DNA of 64,000 bases, from the NCBI RefSeq assembly GCF_000283515.1, contig NC_015976.1, forward strand, positions 3,628,501 through 3,692,500, written 5' to 3'. The DNA comes from Sphingobium sp. SYK-6 (GTDB lineage: Bacteria; Pseudomonadota; Alphaproteobacteria; Sphingomonadales; Sphingomonadaceae). Positions 21,261 through 29,723 of the stretch are shown in pieces. The stretch's first letter is position 1, and every line of letters starts with the position of its first letter. A program made the position numbers and the translations under genes. The notes beneath the pieces are model-generated. The model was not told the origin of the DNA, did no database searches, and saw only the letters and a list, made by a program, of their open reading frames with translations.

Positions 21261-21535
21261 TGGCTGAAGCACGTTTTATGCTTGTGCAACTTCCAAGACG
21301 CACGAAGGTGGACGCCGCGAAAATCCAGCCGGTGCTCGACATGGCTCTCGATTGGATTGAAGTGAGTCCAAACACTTGGCTAGTTTGGACGAGCTCTTCT
21401 CCGGAACGATGGTTCAAGCGCCTTCAAAAGGCTTTCGGAAGCGAAACGCGCAGTTTAATTTGTGCGATCGATCCGGAGCAAAGGCACGGGCGCATGCCAA
21501 AAGCCTTCTGGCAGTTTCTTAATAAGGAACGCTGA
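21260..21535 (+). CDS. Small Cas2/SinR-like ferredoxin-fold protein (third gene of coupled operon)
   Basis: A 91-residue soluble protein. The pattern of a first strand (RFMLVQL), a helix, TWLVWTSSSPERWFKRLQKAF and RSLICAIDPE, ending with KAFWQFLN, resembles the small Cas2-, VapD- or SinR-like proteins (StWli-T then a helix then a charged strand and a W-L tail). The classical Cas2 aspartate is not obvious. It is translationally coupled to the membrane gene before it. The family assignment is a pattern judgement. Confidence 0.55.
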   Translation: MAEARFMLVQLPRRTKVDAAKIQPVLDMALDWIEVSPNTWLVWTSSSPERWFKRLQKAFGSETRSLICAIDPEQRHGRMPKAFWQFLNKER

Positions 21536-21878
21536 GAGTCATTTATGGAATGAGGTAGTGGCCTTCCCACCATGGCGATGATGACAATCACTTAACAAGT
21601 ACCGATGCGGTTTAAGAACGGCAGCTATCTCAGTACCCCATTCCAAAGCAGACATTCGGCTTTCGACCAAAGTCGCTCATATTCGGATATGGATCCGATC
21701 CGGTCGTGATGTCTGGTTCTGACGAAAGCCGACCTTGGCGGGCGCGGTGTGGAATGACCGGAAAGTCCCATTTTTCCGCCGGAAACCGCCTGACGGCTAC
21801 CCACAATGATTCACCCATCGCGCTGGTATCGAGGCGATCCGGGCCGGCTCGCTCTCAAGCCGGCATGTGCCCACCCGC
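21536..21878. other. Intergenic region, no gene seen
   Basis: This 343-base gap separates the small operon from the convergent sthA gene. It holds one copy of the AGCAGACATTC-type motif (21647-21657) and the right imperfect repeat. The open frames are short and lack ribosome sites. No clear terminator for either operon end was found. Confidence 0.5.
21686..21716. repeat. Imperfect repeat, right copy
   Basis: Partner of the stretch at 20292-20322, in the same orientation, with a common CCGGTCGT core and GATA start. Together they bracket the three-gene operon. Confidence 0.3.
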
Positions 21879-23288
21879 CTAGGCCGCCCCTTCCGTGCGC
21901 GGCAGGCGATTCCAGGCGTCGAGCGCGGCGATCTTGTAGGCTTCTGCGAGCGTGGGATAATTGAAGGTGTTCTCGATGAAATAGTCGATCGTGCCCTTGA
22001 GGTTCAGCACGGCCTGGCCGATGTGGATCAGTTCGGTCGCGCCCTCGCCGATGATGTGCACGCCCAGCAGCCGGCGCGAGCGGATGGAGAAGATCATCTT
22101 CATGAGGCCGGAATCGAGCCCCATGATATGGCCGCGCGAGGTCTCCCGGAACCGGGCGATGCCGCACTCATAGGGGATCTTCTTCTCGCGCACTTCCTGC
22201 TCGCTCATCCCCACGGTCGAGATCTCCGGCACCGCGTAGATGCCATAGGGGAAATAAGCGGGCGCGGGCGGCAGCGGCAGGCCGAAGGCATGGCAGGCGG
22301 CAATGCGACCCTGCTCCATCGAGGTGGAGGCGAGGCTGGGAAAGCCGATCACGTCGCCCGCGGCATAGATGTGCGGCACGTCCGTCTGGAACGTCTTGGG
22401 ATCGACTTGCAGGCGGCCGCGCCCGTCCACGGCGAGACCACAGGTCTCCAGCCCAAGCCGGGCCGTGGCGCCGACCCGACCCGCGGCATAAAGCAGCATT
22501 TCCGAGCGGATCGCGCGGCCATCCTCCAGGGTGGTGACGACCCGGCCGTCCTCGTCCTTGACGATGCTGGCGACCTTGACGCCGAGGCGAATGGTCATGC
22601 CGCGATCGCGCAGCTGATGCACGAATTCCTCGATGATCTCGCGGTCGATGAAATCGAGAAAGGTCTCGCGCGGCTCGATCAGCGTCACCTGCACGTCGAG
22701 CGCGGAGAAGATGGTCGCATATTCGATGCCGATGACGCCCGCGCCGATCACCACCAGACTGCGCGGCACACGGGGAGATTCGATGAGGACGTCGCTATCG
22801 AGGACGATGTCATCGTCGAAAGGGATGTCGTCCGGCCGGAACGGCGCCGTGCCGACCGCGATCAGGAAGCGCTCGCCCCGCACCAGCAATTCGCTTTCGT
22901 CCGGCGAGGTGACGATGATGCCGTGCGGGTCCACGAACCGCGCGAAGCCTTCCATGGTGCGCACGCCGTTGCGCTGGAACTGATGCTCCAGCACGTCGAC
23001 CTCATGCCCCAGCGTCTTGCCCAGCCGCTGGTCCAGATCGCTGCCGCCGATATCCTTCTTCACGCGATAGGAGCGGCCGTAAAAGCCCCGCTCGCGCCAG
23101 CCGGTGAGATTGAGCACCGTCTCGCGCAGGGTCTTGGAGGGAATGGTGCCGGTGTGCACGGAAACCCCGCCCACGCGCTTGCGCCCTTCCACCACCAGCA
23201 CGGACTTGCCGAGCTTGGCGGCCTGCACCGCGGCGCGGCGGCCAGCCGGCCCGCTCCCGATGACGACGAGATCAAATGTATCCACCAT
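21879..23288 (-). CDS. sthA: Soluble NAD(P)+ transhydrogenase (Si-specific)
   Basis: A 469-residue flavoprotein that moves hydride between NADPH and NAD+. The FAD motif is VVIGSGPAGRRAA at the N-terminus, the central NAD(P) motif is VVIGAGVIGIEYA, and the C-terminal dimer domain is complete. In place of the disulfide of lipoamide dehydrogenases it has GGVSVHTGTIPSKTLRE with no cysteine, as expected of SthA rather than a disulfide reductase. The ATG at 23288 has a GGGGGG box; a 42-codon extension upstream is unlikely. Confidence 0.9.
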   Translation of the reverse strand: MVDTFDLVVIGSGPAGRRAAVQAAKLGKSVLVVEGRKRVGGVSVHTGTIPSKTLRETVLNLTGWRERGFYGRSYRVKKDIGGSDLDQRLGKTLGHEVDVLEHQFQRNGVRTMEGFARFVDPHGIIVTSPDESELLVRGERFLIAVGTAPFRPDDIPFDDDIVLDSDVLIESPRVPRSLVVIGAGVIGIEYATIFSALDVQVTLIEPRETFLDFIDREIIEEFVHQLRDRGMTIRLGVKVASIVKDEDGRVVTTLEDGRAIRSEMLLYAAGRVGATARLGLETCGLAVDGRGRLQVDPKTFQTDVPHIYAAGDVIGFPSLASTSMEQGRIAACHAFGLPLPPAPAYFPYGIYAVPEISTVGMSEQEVREKKIPYECGIARFRETSRGHIMGLDSGLMKMIFSIRSRRLLGVHIIGEGATELIHIGQAVLNLKGTIDYFIENTFNYPTLAEAYKIAALDAWNRLPRTEGAA

Positions 23289-23659
23289 GGCGCCCCCCGA
23301 TCCGTGGCCAGCGCCTTGCTCGGCCACGCGCCTTGTCAGGGACATCCTCCCGAAGTTGTGAGACTGGTGCATATCGCGCGCCTTTGCAATGACCTCTCCG
23401 GGATGCCGGACCATGGGACGGCCCGAAGGCCGGCCATGCGATGTGCGTCTGGCGGCGATGCGGGCTGGGTATCCGCACGGACCCTAGACACAAAGCCCTG
23501 CCAAAGCGTTTACCATCCCGGGCCGGCGGGCCCTGCGGGCCGACCCGGCGCACCCCTCGCGCTGCACATGCGAAAGATTATTCGTTCCGGCCCTTGCCTG
23601 CCCGCAAATGCGGCATAAGGTCTGGCGCCTCCCCATCTCCCAGCCTGTGAGGACCATCG

Positions 23660-25213
23660 ATGCGTTTTCGTTTCCTGCTCGCGGCCGCCGCTCTGGCCGT
23701 GTTCCAGCCCGCATTTGCCCAATCCGGCGATGAGACCAACCCGGCCAAGCTGCAGGCCAAGGAAGAAGCCAAGCAGATCGCGGAGCATTGGGCGAGCGCG
23801 CCCATCGAGGAAGTGGAGAAATCCTACGACGGCAAGGTCACCGTCGACGGACGCGTGGTGAGCTACAAGGCGACGGCGGGGACGCTGACCCTGCGCGATG
23901 CCAAGGGCAAGCCGCAGCACAGCATCTTCTACACCGCCTATACCGCGCCCGGCGCCAATCGCCCGATCACGTTCCTGTTCAATGGCGGGCCCGGCTCGTC
24001 CTCGCTCTGGCTGCGCATGGGCTCCTTTGCGCCCGAGCGGGTCTACACGACCGATCCGGTCGCGGTGCCGCCGCCGCCCTATCAGGCCGGGCCGAACAGC
24101 GACACGCTTATCGGCACCACCGACCTCGTCTTCATCGACGCGCCGGGCGCGGGCTATTCGCGCATGCTGGGCGATGCCAAGGGCAGCGATTTCTACGGCG
24201 TGGACCAGGATGTCGCGGCCTTCACCAAGGCGATCAAGCGCTACATCACCCGCAACAAGCGCTGGGCCTCCCCGCGCTACGTGCTTGGCGAAAGCTATGG
24301 CACCACGCGCGCCGGCGCGCTTGCCTACAGCATGGAAGACGAAGGCATGAGCCTCAACGGGGTGATGCTGCTCTCCACCATCCTCAATTACGGCGTGCGC
24401 CAGTCCGGCTTCGACAATATCCATGTGGGCTATCTGCCGAGCTATGCGGCGACGGCCTGGTACCACAACCGGATCCCCAACCGGCCCGCAGACCTCGCCA
24501 CCTTCGTCCAGCAGGCGCGTGACTTCGCCACCGGGCCCTATGCGGCGGCGCTGGCCAAGGGATCGGACATCGCGCCGCAGGAATTCGACAGCATCGCGCA
24601 GCAGCTCGCCGGGTTCACGGGCCTTTCCGTCGAGTACATCAAGAGCGCCAATCTGCGTGTCGACCTCAGCCGCTTCCGCAAGGAGCTGCTGCGCGACCGG
24701 CGCGAGACGGTGGGGCGTTTCGACAGCCGCTATATCGGCATCGATGCCGATGCGGCGGGCGAGGGACCGGAGTTCGATGCCTCCAGCACCGGCATTACCG
24801 GCATCTACATCAGCAGCTTCATGGACCAGCTCACGCGCAAGTTCGGCTATGAGACGAACCTCGAATATCGGCGCAGCGCGCGCGAGGGCGGCGACTTCAA
24901 CTGGGACTTCAGCCATCGCGAACCCGAAGGCCGGCGGCAGGGCCTCGCCGATACCTCGGTCGATCTCTCGGCGGCAATGCGGATCAATCCGCACCTGCGG
25001 GTGCTGTCCCTGAACGGCTATTACGACATGGCGACGCCGTTCCACACCACCGAACTCGCGATCAAGCATCTCATGCTGCCGCCCGCGCTCATGAAGAACG
25101 TGACCTTCACATATTATGACGGCGGCCACATGATGTATCTCAACCCGCAGGCGCTGCACCAGCTCCGGCTGGACGTGCAGCGCTTCATCGAGTCGGGCGG
25201 CAAGGCCGGCTGA
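23660..25213 (+). CDS. Secreted S10 serine carboxypeptidase
   Basis: A 517-residue protein with a signal peptide (to about residue 20, FA). Family motifs are FNGGPGSSSLWLRMG and GESYGTTR. The catalytic triad is S212 (GESYG), D456 (NGYYDMATP) and H490 (GGHMMYL). Members remove C-terminal amino acids in the periplasm. It starts a clear transcription unit divergent from sthA. Confidence 0.88.
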   Translation: MRFRFLLAAAALAVFQPAFAQSGDETNPAKLQAKEEAKQIAEHWASAPIEEVEKSYDGKVTVDGRVVSYKATAGTLTLRDAKGKPQHSIFYTAYTAPGANRPITFLFNGGPGSSSLWLRMGSFAPERVYTTDPVAVPPPPYQAGPNSDTLIGTTDLVFIDAPGAGYSRMLGDAKGSDFYGVDQDVAAFTKAIKRYITRNKRWASPRYVLGESYGTTRAGALAYSMEDEGMSLNGVMLLSTILNYGVRQSGFDNIHVGYLPSYAATAWYHNRIPNRPADLATFVQQARDFATGPYAAALAKGSDIAPQEFDSIAQQLAGFTGLSVEYIKSANLRVDLSRFRKELLRDRRETVGRFDSRYIGIDADAAGEGPEFDASSTGITGIYISSFMDQLTRKFGYETNLEYRRSAREGGDFNWDFSHREPEGRRQGLADTSVDLSAAMRINPHLRVLSLNGYYDMATPFHTTELAIKHLMLPPALMKNVTFTYYDGGHMMYLNPQALHQLRLDVQRFIESGGKAG

Positions 25214-25359
25214 GGCCGGTCACGCGCTGCGTGCGGGGAAGGGAGGCGCGGCATGGGCCACGCCCCCTCCCCTTTCGCGCGCGAGAGCGCTATTGTGGCC
25301 CCAGTGAACGCACTTGATCGATGGGTGTTGTAATCTAATATAACACTCTCGAGGAGACC

Positions 25360-26568
25360 ATGATGGCGACGACCGCGACGAAGACCGAGGACAAGCTGGA
25401 CCTGACACCGCCCGAGCCGGTGCCCGTGGTGGCGCCTGCGAAAGCCGCGGGGCTCGTGCCGATCGAGGACGAGAAGCGCAGCAAGCTGGACGAGAAGGTC
25501 GACAGTTTCGTCGAGGAACTGGCCGCGCTCGATGCCAATTCGCCCGAGTTCGGCGCGAAGGTGGACCAGATCACCAATATGGGCCGCAAGGAAATCTCCG
25601 AAGCGGCCGGGCACTCCAACCGCTTCCTCGACCGGCCGGTGCGCGCGATGGACAGCGACGCCAGCGTCGGCGCCGACCTGGCCGAACTGCGCCGCGTGAT
25701 CGAGGATCTCGACCCCGGCAAGCGCGGCAACCTGATGGCGCCCAAGAAGCTCTTCGGCATCATCCCCTTCGGCAACAAGATGCGCAATTATTTCGACAGC
25801 TACAAGTCGAGCCAGACGCACATCAACTCGATCCTCGGCAGCCTCGCCAGCGGCAAGGACACGCTCATCAAGGACAATGCCGCGATCGACGTCGAGCGGC
25901 AGAACATGTGGGCCACGATGGGCCGGCTCGAGCAGATGATCCACATCGCCAAGAGCATGGACGCGCGGCTGGAGGAGAAAGCGCTGGAGCTTGATTCCAC
26001 CGACCCGGCCAAGGCGAAGGCGATCCGGGAAAGCGCGCTCTTCTATGTCCGCCAGCGTACGCAGGACCTGCTCACGCAGATGGCGGTGACGGTGCAGGGC
26101 TATCTGGCGCTCGACCTCGTCAAGAAGAACAATGTGGAACTGGTCAAGGGCGTCGACCGCGCCTCCACCACCACGGTCTCCGCGTTGCGCACCGCCGTGA
26201 CCGTCGCGCAGGCGCTGGCCGGGCAGCGGCTGGTGCTCGACCAGATCACCGCGCTCAACACCACCACCGCCAACATCATCGACAGCACGGGTGAACTGCT
26301 CAAGACGCAGACCGCGCGGATCCACGAGCAGGCGGCGAGCAGCACGATCCCGCTGGAGACGCTGCAGCGCGCCTTCCAGAACATCTATGACACGATGGAC
26401 AATATCGACACGTTCAAGCTCAAGGCGCTGGAGACCATGAAGACCACGGTCAACACGCTCTCCGGCGAGGTGGAAAAGTCCAAGGGCTATATCGCGCGTG
26501 CCGAAGGGCAGGCCCGGGCGGCAGCAGCGGTGACCAGCGGCGCATCGCCCCTCGCCGCCATCGAGTGA
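25360..26568 (+). CDS. TelA family toxic-anion-resistance protein
   Basis: A 402-residue, mostly helical protein fitting the TelA/KlaA family, with long coiled-coil stretches and the conserved DDLIKDNAA-like TLIKDNAAIDVER region and LALDLVKKNNVELVKGVDRA. A ribosome site (GAGGAG) precedes ATG ATG. Family members are linked to tellurite resistance and cell-envelope stress; the mechanism is unknown. It is paired, ten bases apart, with the following XpaC-like gene, a common arrangement. Confidence 0.85.
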   Translation: MMATTATKTEDKLDLTPPEPVPVVAPAKAAGLVPIEDEKRSKLDEKVDSFVEELAALDANSPEFGAKVDQITNMGRKEISEAAGHSNRFLDRPVRAMDSDASVGADLAELRRVIEDLDPGKRGNLMAPKKLFGIIPFGNKMRNYFDSYKSSQTHINSILGSLASGKDTLIKDNAAIDVERQNMWATMGRLEQMIHIAKSMDARLEEKALELDSTDPAKAKAIRESALFYVRQRTQDLLTQMAVTVQGYLALDLVKKNNVELVKGVDRASTTTVSALRTAVTVAQALAGQRLVLDQITALNTTTANIIDSTGELLKTQTARIHEQAASSTIPLETLQRAFQNIYDTMDNIDTFKLKALETMKTTVNTLSGEVEKSKGYIARAEGQARAAAAVTSGASPLAAIE

Positions 26569-26578
26569 AGGCACGTCC

Positions 26579-27292
26579 ATGGCGAGCGAAGTCGACGAGA
26601 TCGTCCAGAAGGCGAACGAACTGATCGCGCGCACGGCGGCGCGCTACGAGCGATCGAGCCGGCGGCTGGCGCGCACCCGCAAGGACCTGATGACGCGCCT
26701 CAAGCGCATGATCCTCGCCGTCGCGACCGTGCTCATCGGCGCGGCGATTGCCGGCTTCGTGCTGGGCGGCATCGGGACGACCGGCGTGCTGCTGGTGCTG
26801 GGCCTGCTGGTCGCCTGCCTCGCCTTCGCGTTCATCCCCACGCTCGAGACGGTGGTGGAGCCCGGGCGGCTCGCGCAGGCCGATCTCAAGACCCTGCCGC
26901 TCAAGACCGAGATCTGGCTGGACAGCCAGCGCAAGGCGCTGCCCGCGCCCGCCATCCCGATCCTCAATGCCATCGGCAACCGGCTGGAGACGCTGGCGCC
27001 GCAACTGGCCAGGCTCGACCCCGCGGAGCCGGCCGCAGTGGAAGTGCGCCGGCTGCTCTCCGACCATCTGCCCGAACTGGTGACGGGCTATCAGTCCATC
27101 CCGGCGCCGCTGCGCAACCAGCCGCGCAACGGACGCGTGCCGGACGCGCAGCTCGTCGAGGGACTCTCCGTCATCGAGCAGGAAATCGCGACGATGACGC
27201 AGCAGCTCGCCAGCGGCGACCTCGACAAGCTGGCGGTGCACAATCGCTATCTGGAACTCAAATATCAGGAAGCCCGCGATCTGGGGCATTGA
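26579..27292 (+). CDS. XpaC-like membrane protein
   Basis: A 237-residue protein with an amphipathic basic N-terminus (RYERSSRRLARTRK), two adjacent membrane helices at about 44-85 and a helical, hydrophilic C-terminal half. Neighbourhood with TelA and the layout suggest the XpaC/PF10112 group (5-bromo-4-chloroindolyl phosphate hydrolysis protein), although the real function is unknown. AAGG sits before the ATG. Confidence 0.6.
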   Translation: MASEVDEIVQKANELIARTAARYERSSRRLARTRKDLMTRLKRMILAVATVLIGAAIAGFVLGGIGTTGVLLVLGLLVACLAFAFIPTLETVVEPGRLAQADLKTLPLKTEIWLDSQRKALPAPAIPILNAIGNRLETLAPQLARLDPAEPAAVEVRRLLSDHLPELVTGYQSIPAPLRNQPRNGRVPDAQLVEGLSVIEQEIATMTQQLASGDLDKLAVHNRYLELKYQEARDLGH

Positions 27293-27576
27293 ACGGGGCG
27301 GCGCTGAAAGGGGTCTGCCGCCGGGATTTCCGCCCAAGCGCTTCGCGGCCGCGATGAAAATCCGGCGGGACGGTTGCGCAGCGCCTGTCCGTGACTAAAT
27401 TGGATCTTGCGGGCCGGGCCCCTCTGGCGAGCAAGACGCATCCCCCCTCGTCTGCTCGTGATGTCGGACCGCATCGGGTGACACCGGTGCGCAGTCTGGC
27501 ACCCCCAAGCCGGAAATCACAGCCACCAGTGTCACCCGACATGGAAGCGAACGCGTTCCGATGGAGTGGCTGATCA

Positions 27577-27753
27577 ATGACCTATGAAATATTCCGACTC
27601 CTCAACCGCCATCGTCAGCTCGACGATGCGCTGCGGACAGAGCAGCAACGCCGCCTGCCGCACATCTGGAGGCTTCAACGCCTGAGGCGCCTGAAGCATG
27701 CGGTTAAGGAGCGGCTGAACCGGCTGATGGCCCCGCCGCTGGCGAGTATCTGA
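27577..27753 (+). CDS. YdcH-like (DUF465) small protein
   Basis: A 58-residue gene below usual size cut-offs. The sequence follows the DUF465/YdcH pattern: RLLNRHRQLDDAL, then an Arg/Leu-rich helix (LQRLRRLKHAVKERLNRLM). It is very basic and helical. The ATG has GGAG ten bases upstream, and it ends eleven codons before the convergent ArsR-methyltransferase region. The function of the family is unknown. Confidence 0.65.
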   Translation: MTYEIFRLLNRHRQLDDALRTEQQRRLPHIWRLQRLRRLKHAVKERLNRLMAPPLASI

Positions 27754-27802
27754 GAGGCGCGAGGGCGGCCGGAAAGGGCCGCCCGCTCAACTGCCCGCCC
27801 GT

Positions 27803-28789
27803 TCAACTACCTGCGACGCGCAATTGCCGCACGGGCGCCGCGCGGCGCTGGCCAAGCCACAGCTTGACCGTGAGCGCGCCGCCCGCCAGCGTCTCGATCC
27901 GCTCCATCGCAAGCCCCGCCGCGGCAAACCATGTCGTGATCTGCTGATCGGAAAAGCCAAGCCGCGCATGGGCATCGCGCACACGCAGCTCCTCGCGCTC
28001 ATGCGGCGCGAAATCGACGATCAGCAGCCGGCCCTCGTCCCGCAACGTCCGCGCGATCTCCGCAATGGCGCGCTCGGGCGCCTGCGCATAATGCAGCACC
28101 TGATGGAGAATGGCGGTGTCCGCCGAGGCCGAAGGGAGCGGCAACGCATTGAAGTCCCCGGCCAGGAAGCGCACCTTGTCCGCCACCAGCTCGGGCAGCT
28201 TGCCGCGCGCCAGCCGCAGCATCTCGGCGCTGCGGTCGATCGCGACGACGCTGGCGGCCTGACCGGCGAACAGGCGGGCCATCCGCCCGGTGCCGGTGCC
28301 GATGTCCAGAAGGAGGCCCAGCGGCGCGTCGCCCAGCATGGCGGCCATGGCAGATTCGACCTGCGCCTCCGGGACGTAGAGCGAGCGCAGCGCGTCCCAC
28401 TGCTCGGCATGGCTGGCAAAATAATCTTCCGCGACGCGCGCGCGCTCCGCTCTCACCGCGGCGAGCCGCGCCTGATCGGCATCGATCCAGAGCCGCTCGC
28501 TATCGGCCAGCGGCGCGGCGTCGAGCAGGGCGAGCAGCGCCTCGGATGCTGCTTCCCGGCACAGGCTGAGGAACACCCAGCTCCCCTCCTTGCGGCGGTC
28601 CACCAGCCCGGATTCGACGAGAATGCGCACATGGCGGGAGACGCGGGGCTGGCTCTGGCCGACCACCAGCGCGATCTCCCCGACCGCCAGTTCCATCTCG
28701 CGCAGCAGGTGGACGATGCGCAGCCGGGTCGGATCGGCCAGCGCGCGGAAAAGGTCTATCTGCCCCTGCATGCCGCCATCATCGGCCAA
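27803..28789 (-). CDS. ArsR-family regulator fused to a SAM-dependent methyltransferase
   Basis: A 328-residue protein. Residues about 5-100 are an ArsR winged helix (ALADPTRLRIVHLL, then VGQSQPRVSRHVRIL). Residues about 155-320 are a class I methyltransferase (LLDIGTGTGRMARLF, FLAGDFNALP, VDFAPHEREE). This fusion is known in alphaproteobacteria and is often near methionine-cycle genes; none are adjacent here. It probably links methyl donor level to regulation, but the ligand and targets are unknown. Start could also be at M7. Confidence 0.88.
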   Translation of the reverse strand: MADDGGMQGQIDLFRALADPTRLRIVHLLREMELAVGEIALVVGQSQPRVSRHVRILVESGLVDRRKEGSWVFLSLCREAASEALLALLDAAPLADSERLWIDADQARLAAVRAERARVAEDYFASHAEQWDALRSLYVPEAQVESAMAAMLGDAPLGLLLDIGTGTGRMARLFAGQAASVVAIDRSAEMLRLARGKLPELVADKVRFLAGDFNALPLPSASADTAILHQVLHYAQAPERAIAEIARTLRDEGRLLIVDFAPHEREELRVRDAHARLGFSDQQITTWFAAAGLAMERIETLAGGALTVKLWLGQRRAAPVRQLRVAGS

Positions 28790-28955
28790 GTCGCCGGAGG
28801 GATCAAGGGACAGCCGCTACAGGCCCCGTTCATGTCGTCCCGATGCAAGGGATTGCACTGATCGTCACAAATCGATACGAGTCGCGCTCGCAGGCATCAA
28901 GGGGGGGACCCCTTCCAAACGTTCTGCGTGGCATGATTTAACAAGGGGTTTGCCC

Positions 28956-29162
28956 ATGACCAAGACCATTGCTTTCTCGCTCGTCGTGGCCGCTTCGCTC
29001 GGCCTGGCTGCTTGCTCCAAGGAAGAAACCACCAACGTCGTCAACGACACGGATATGATGGCCAACGACGTCGTCAACACGGCTGACGAAGCCATGAACG
29101 ACGCTGGCAACGCGCTGGACAATGCGGCCAACTCCGTGACCAACGCGGCGAACGCAATGTAA
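28956..29162 (+). CDS. Small lipoprotein, Asn/Ala-rich
   Basis: A 68-residue protein with a lipoprotein signal (LAAC, Cys at residue 20) followed by KEETTNV and a repetitive Asn/Ala/Asp segment (NDAGNALDNAANSVTNAANAM). The ATG has AAGGGG upstream. A strong terminator follows. It resembles the entericidin-like or osmotic small lipoproteins in size and style only. Confidence 0.7.
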   Translation: MTKTIAFSLVVAASLGLAACSKEETTNVVNDTDMMANDVVNTADEAMNDAGNALDNAANSVTNAANAM

Positions 29163-29193
29163 TCTTCGCGGCAACGCGACAGACTCTTGGTTA

Positions 29194-29221
29194 GGGCTGC
29201 CGAGGCTTCGGCAGCCCTTTT
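29194..29221 (+). terminator. Rho-independent terminator
   Basis: GGGCTGCCGA (29194-29203) pairs with TCGGCAGCCC (29208-29217) over a 4-base loop and is followed by TTTT. It lies 32 bases past the small lipoprotein stop. Confidence 0.85.
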
Positions 29222-29250
29222 CATTTGTCCTCGGCTCCTGCGCGGTGCGC

Positions 29251-29658
29251 CTACCGGAAGACCCAATGCCGGTTGAGCAGGAAGACGAAGGCCGGTGTCA
29301 CCACCGCCATGAGCGGCACGGGTGACCAGAGCGGCAGTGCCAGCCGCTCGACGAAGAGCCACACCCAGAAGGCGTTGAGCGCGAGGCTCAGCAGCGAGAC
29401 GGTGACGAAGCGGACGGCGCGCGCCACGGGCTGGTCCCGCTTGCCATGGCCGCGAAAGGTCACCCGGCCGTGGAGCACGAAACCGCTTGCCACGGCGACC
29501 AGATAGCCCAGGACATTGGCGAGCTGGGGATGCACGCCGCCCCACCGCGCCATGGCCCAGTAGACCGCGACCTGCAGTCCGGTCACGAACCCGCCGACGA
29601 TCACATATCGAAGCAACTGCCCCGAGAGGGCACCCGTGCGACGCTCTCCGCCCGTCAT
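29251..29658 (-). CDS. GtrA-family membrane protein
   Basis: A 135-residue protein with four membrane helices and the GtrA pattern (LLRYVIVGGFVTGLQ at the N-terminus, NVLGYLVAVASGFVLHGRVTFRG, then FLLNRHWVF at the end). GtrA members are thought to flip or couple undecaprenyl-linked sugars. It is divergent from a GT-C-like membrane protein, suggesting joint work on envelope glycans. Confidence 0.85.
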   Translation of the reverse strand: MTGGERRTGALSGQLLRYVIVGGFVTGLQVAVYWAMARWGGVHPQLANVLGYLVAVASGFVLHGRVTFRGHGKRDQPVARAVRFVTVSLLSLALNAFWVWLFVERLALPLWSPVPLMAVVTPAFVFLLNRHWVFR

Positions 29659-29723
29659 CGGCTCTGGCCCTTCATCGATTTGCCCCGTTGCGCTTTTGAA
29701 CCACTGGGCTAAGCCCCTAGCCG

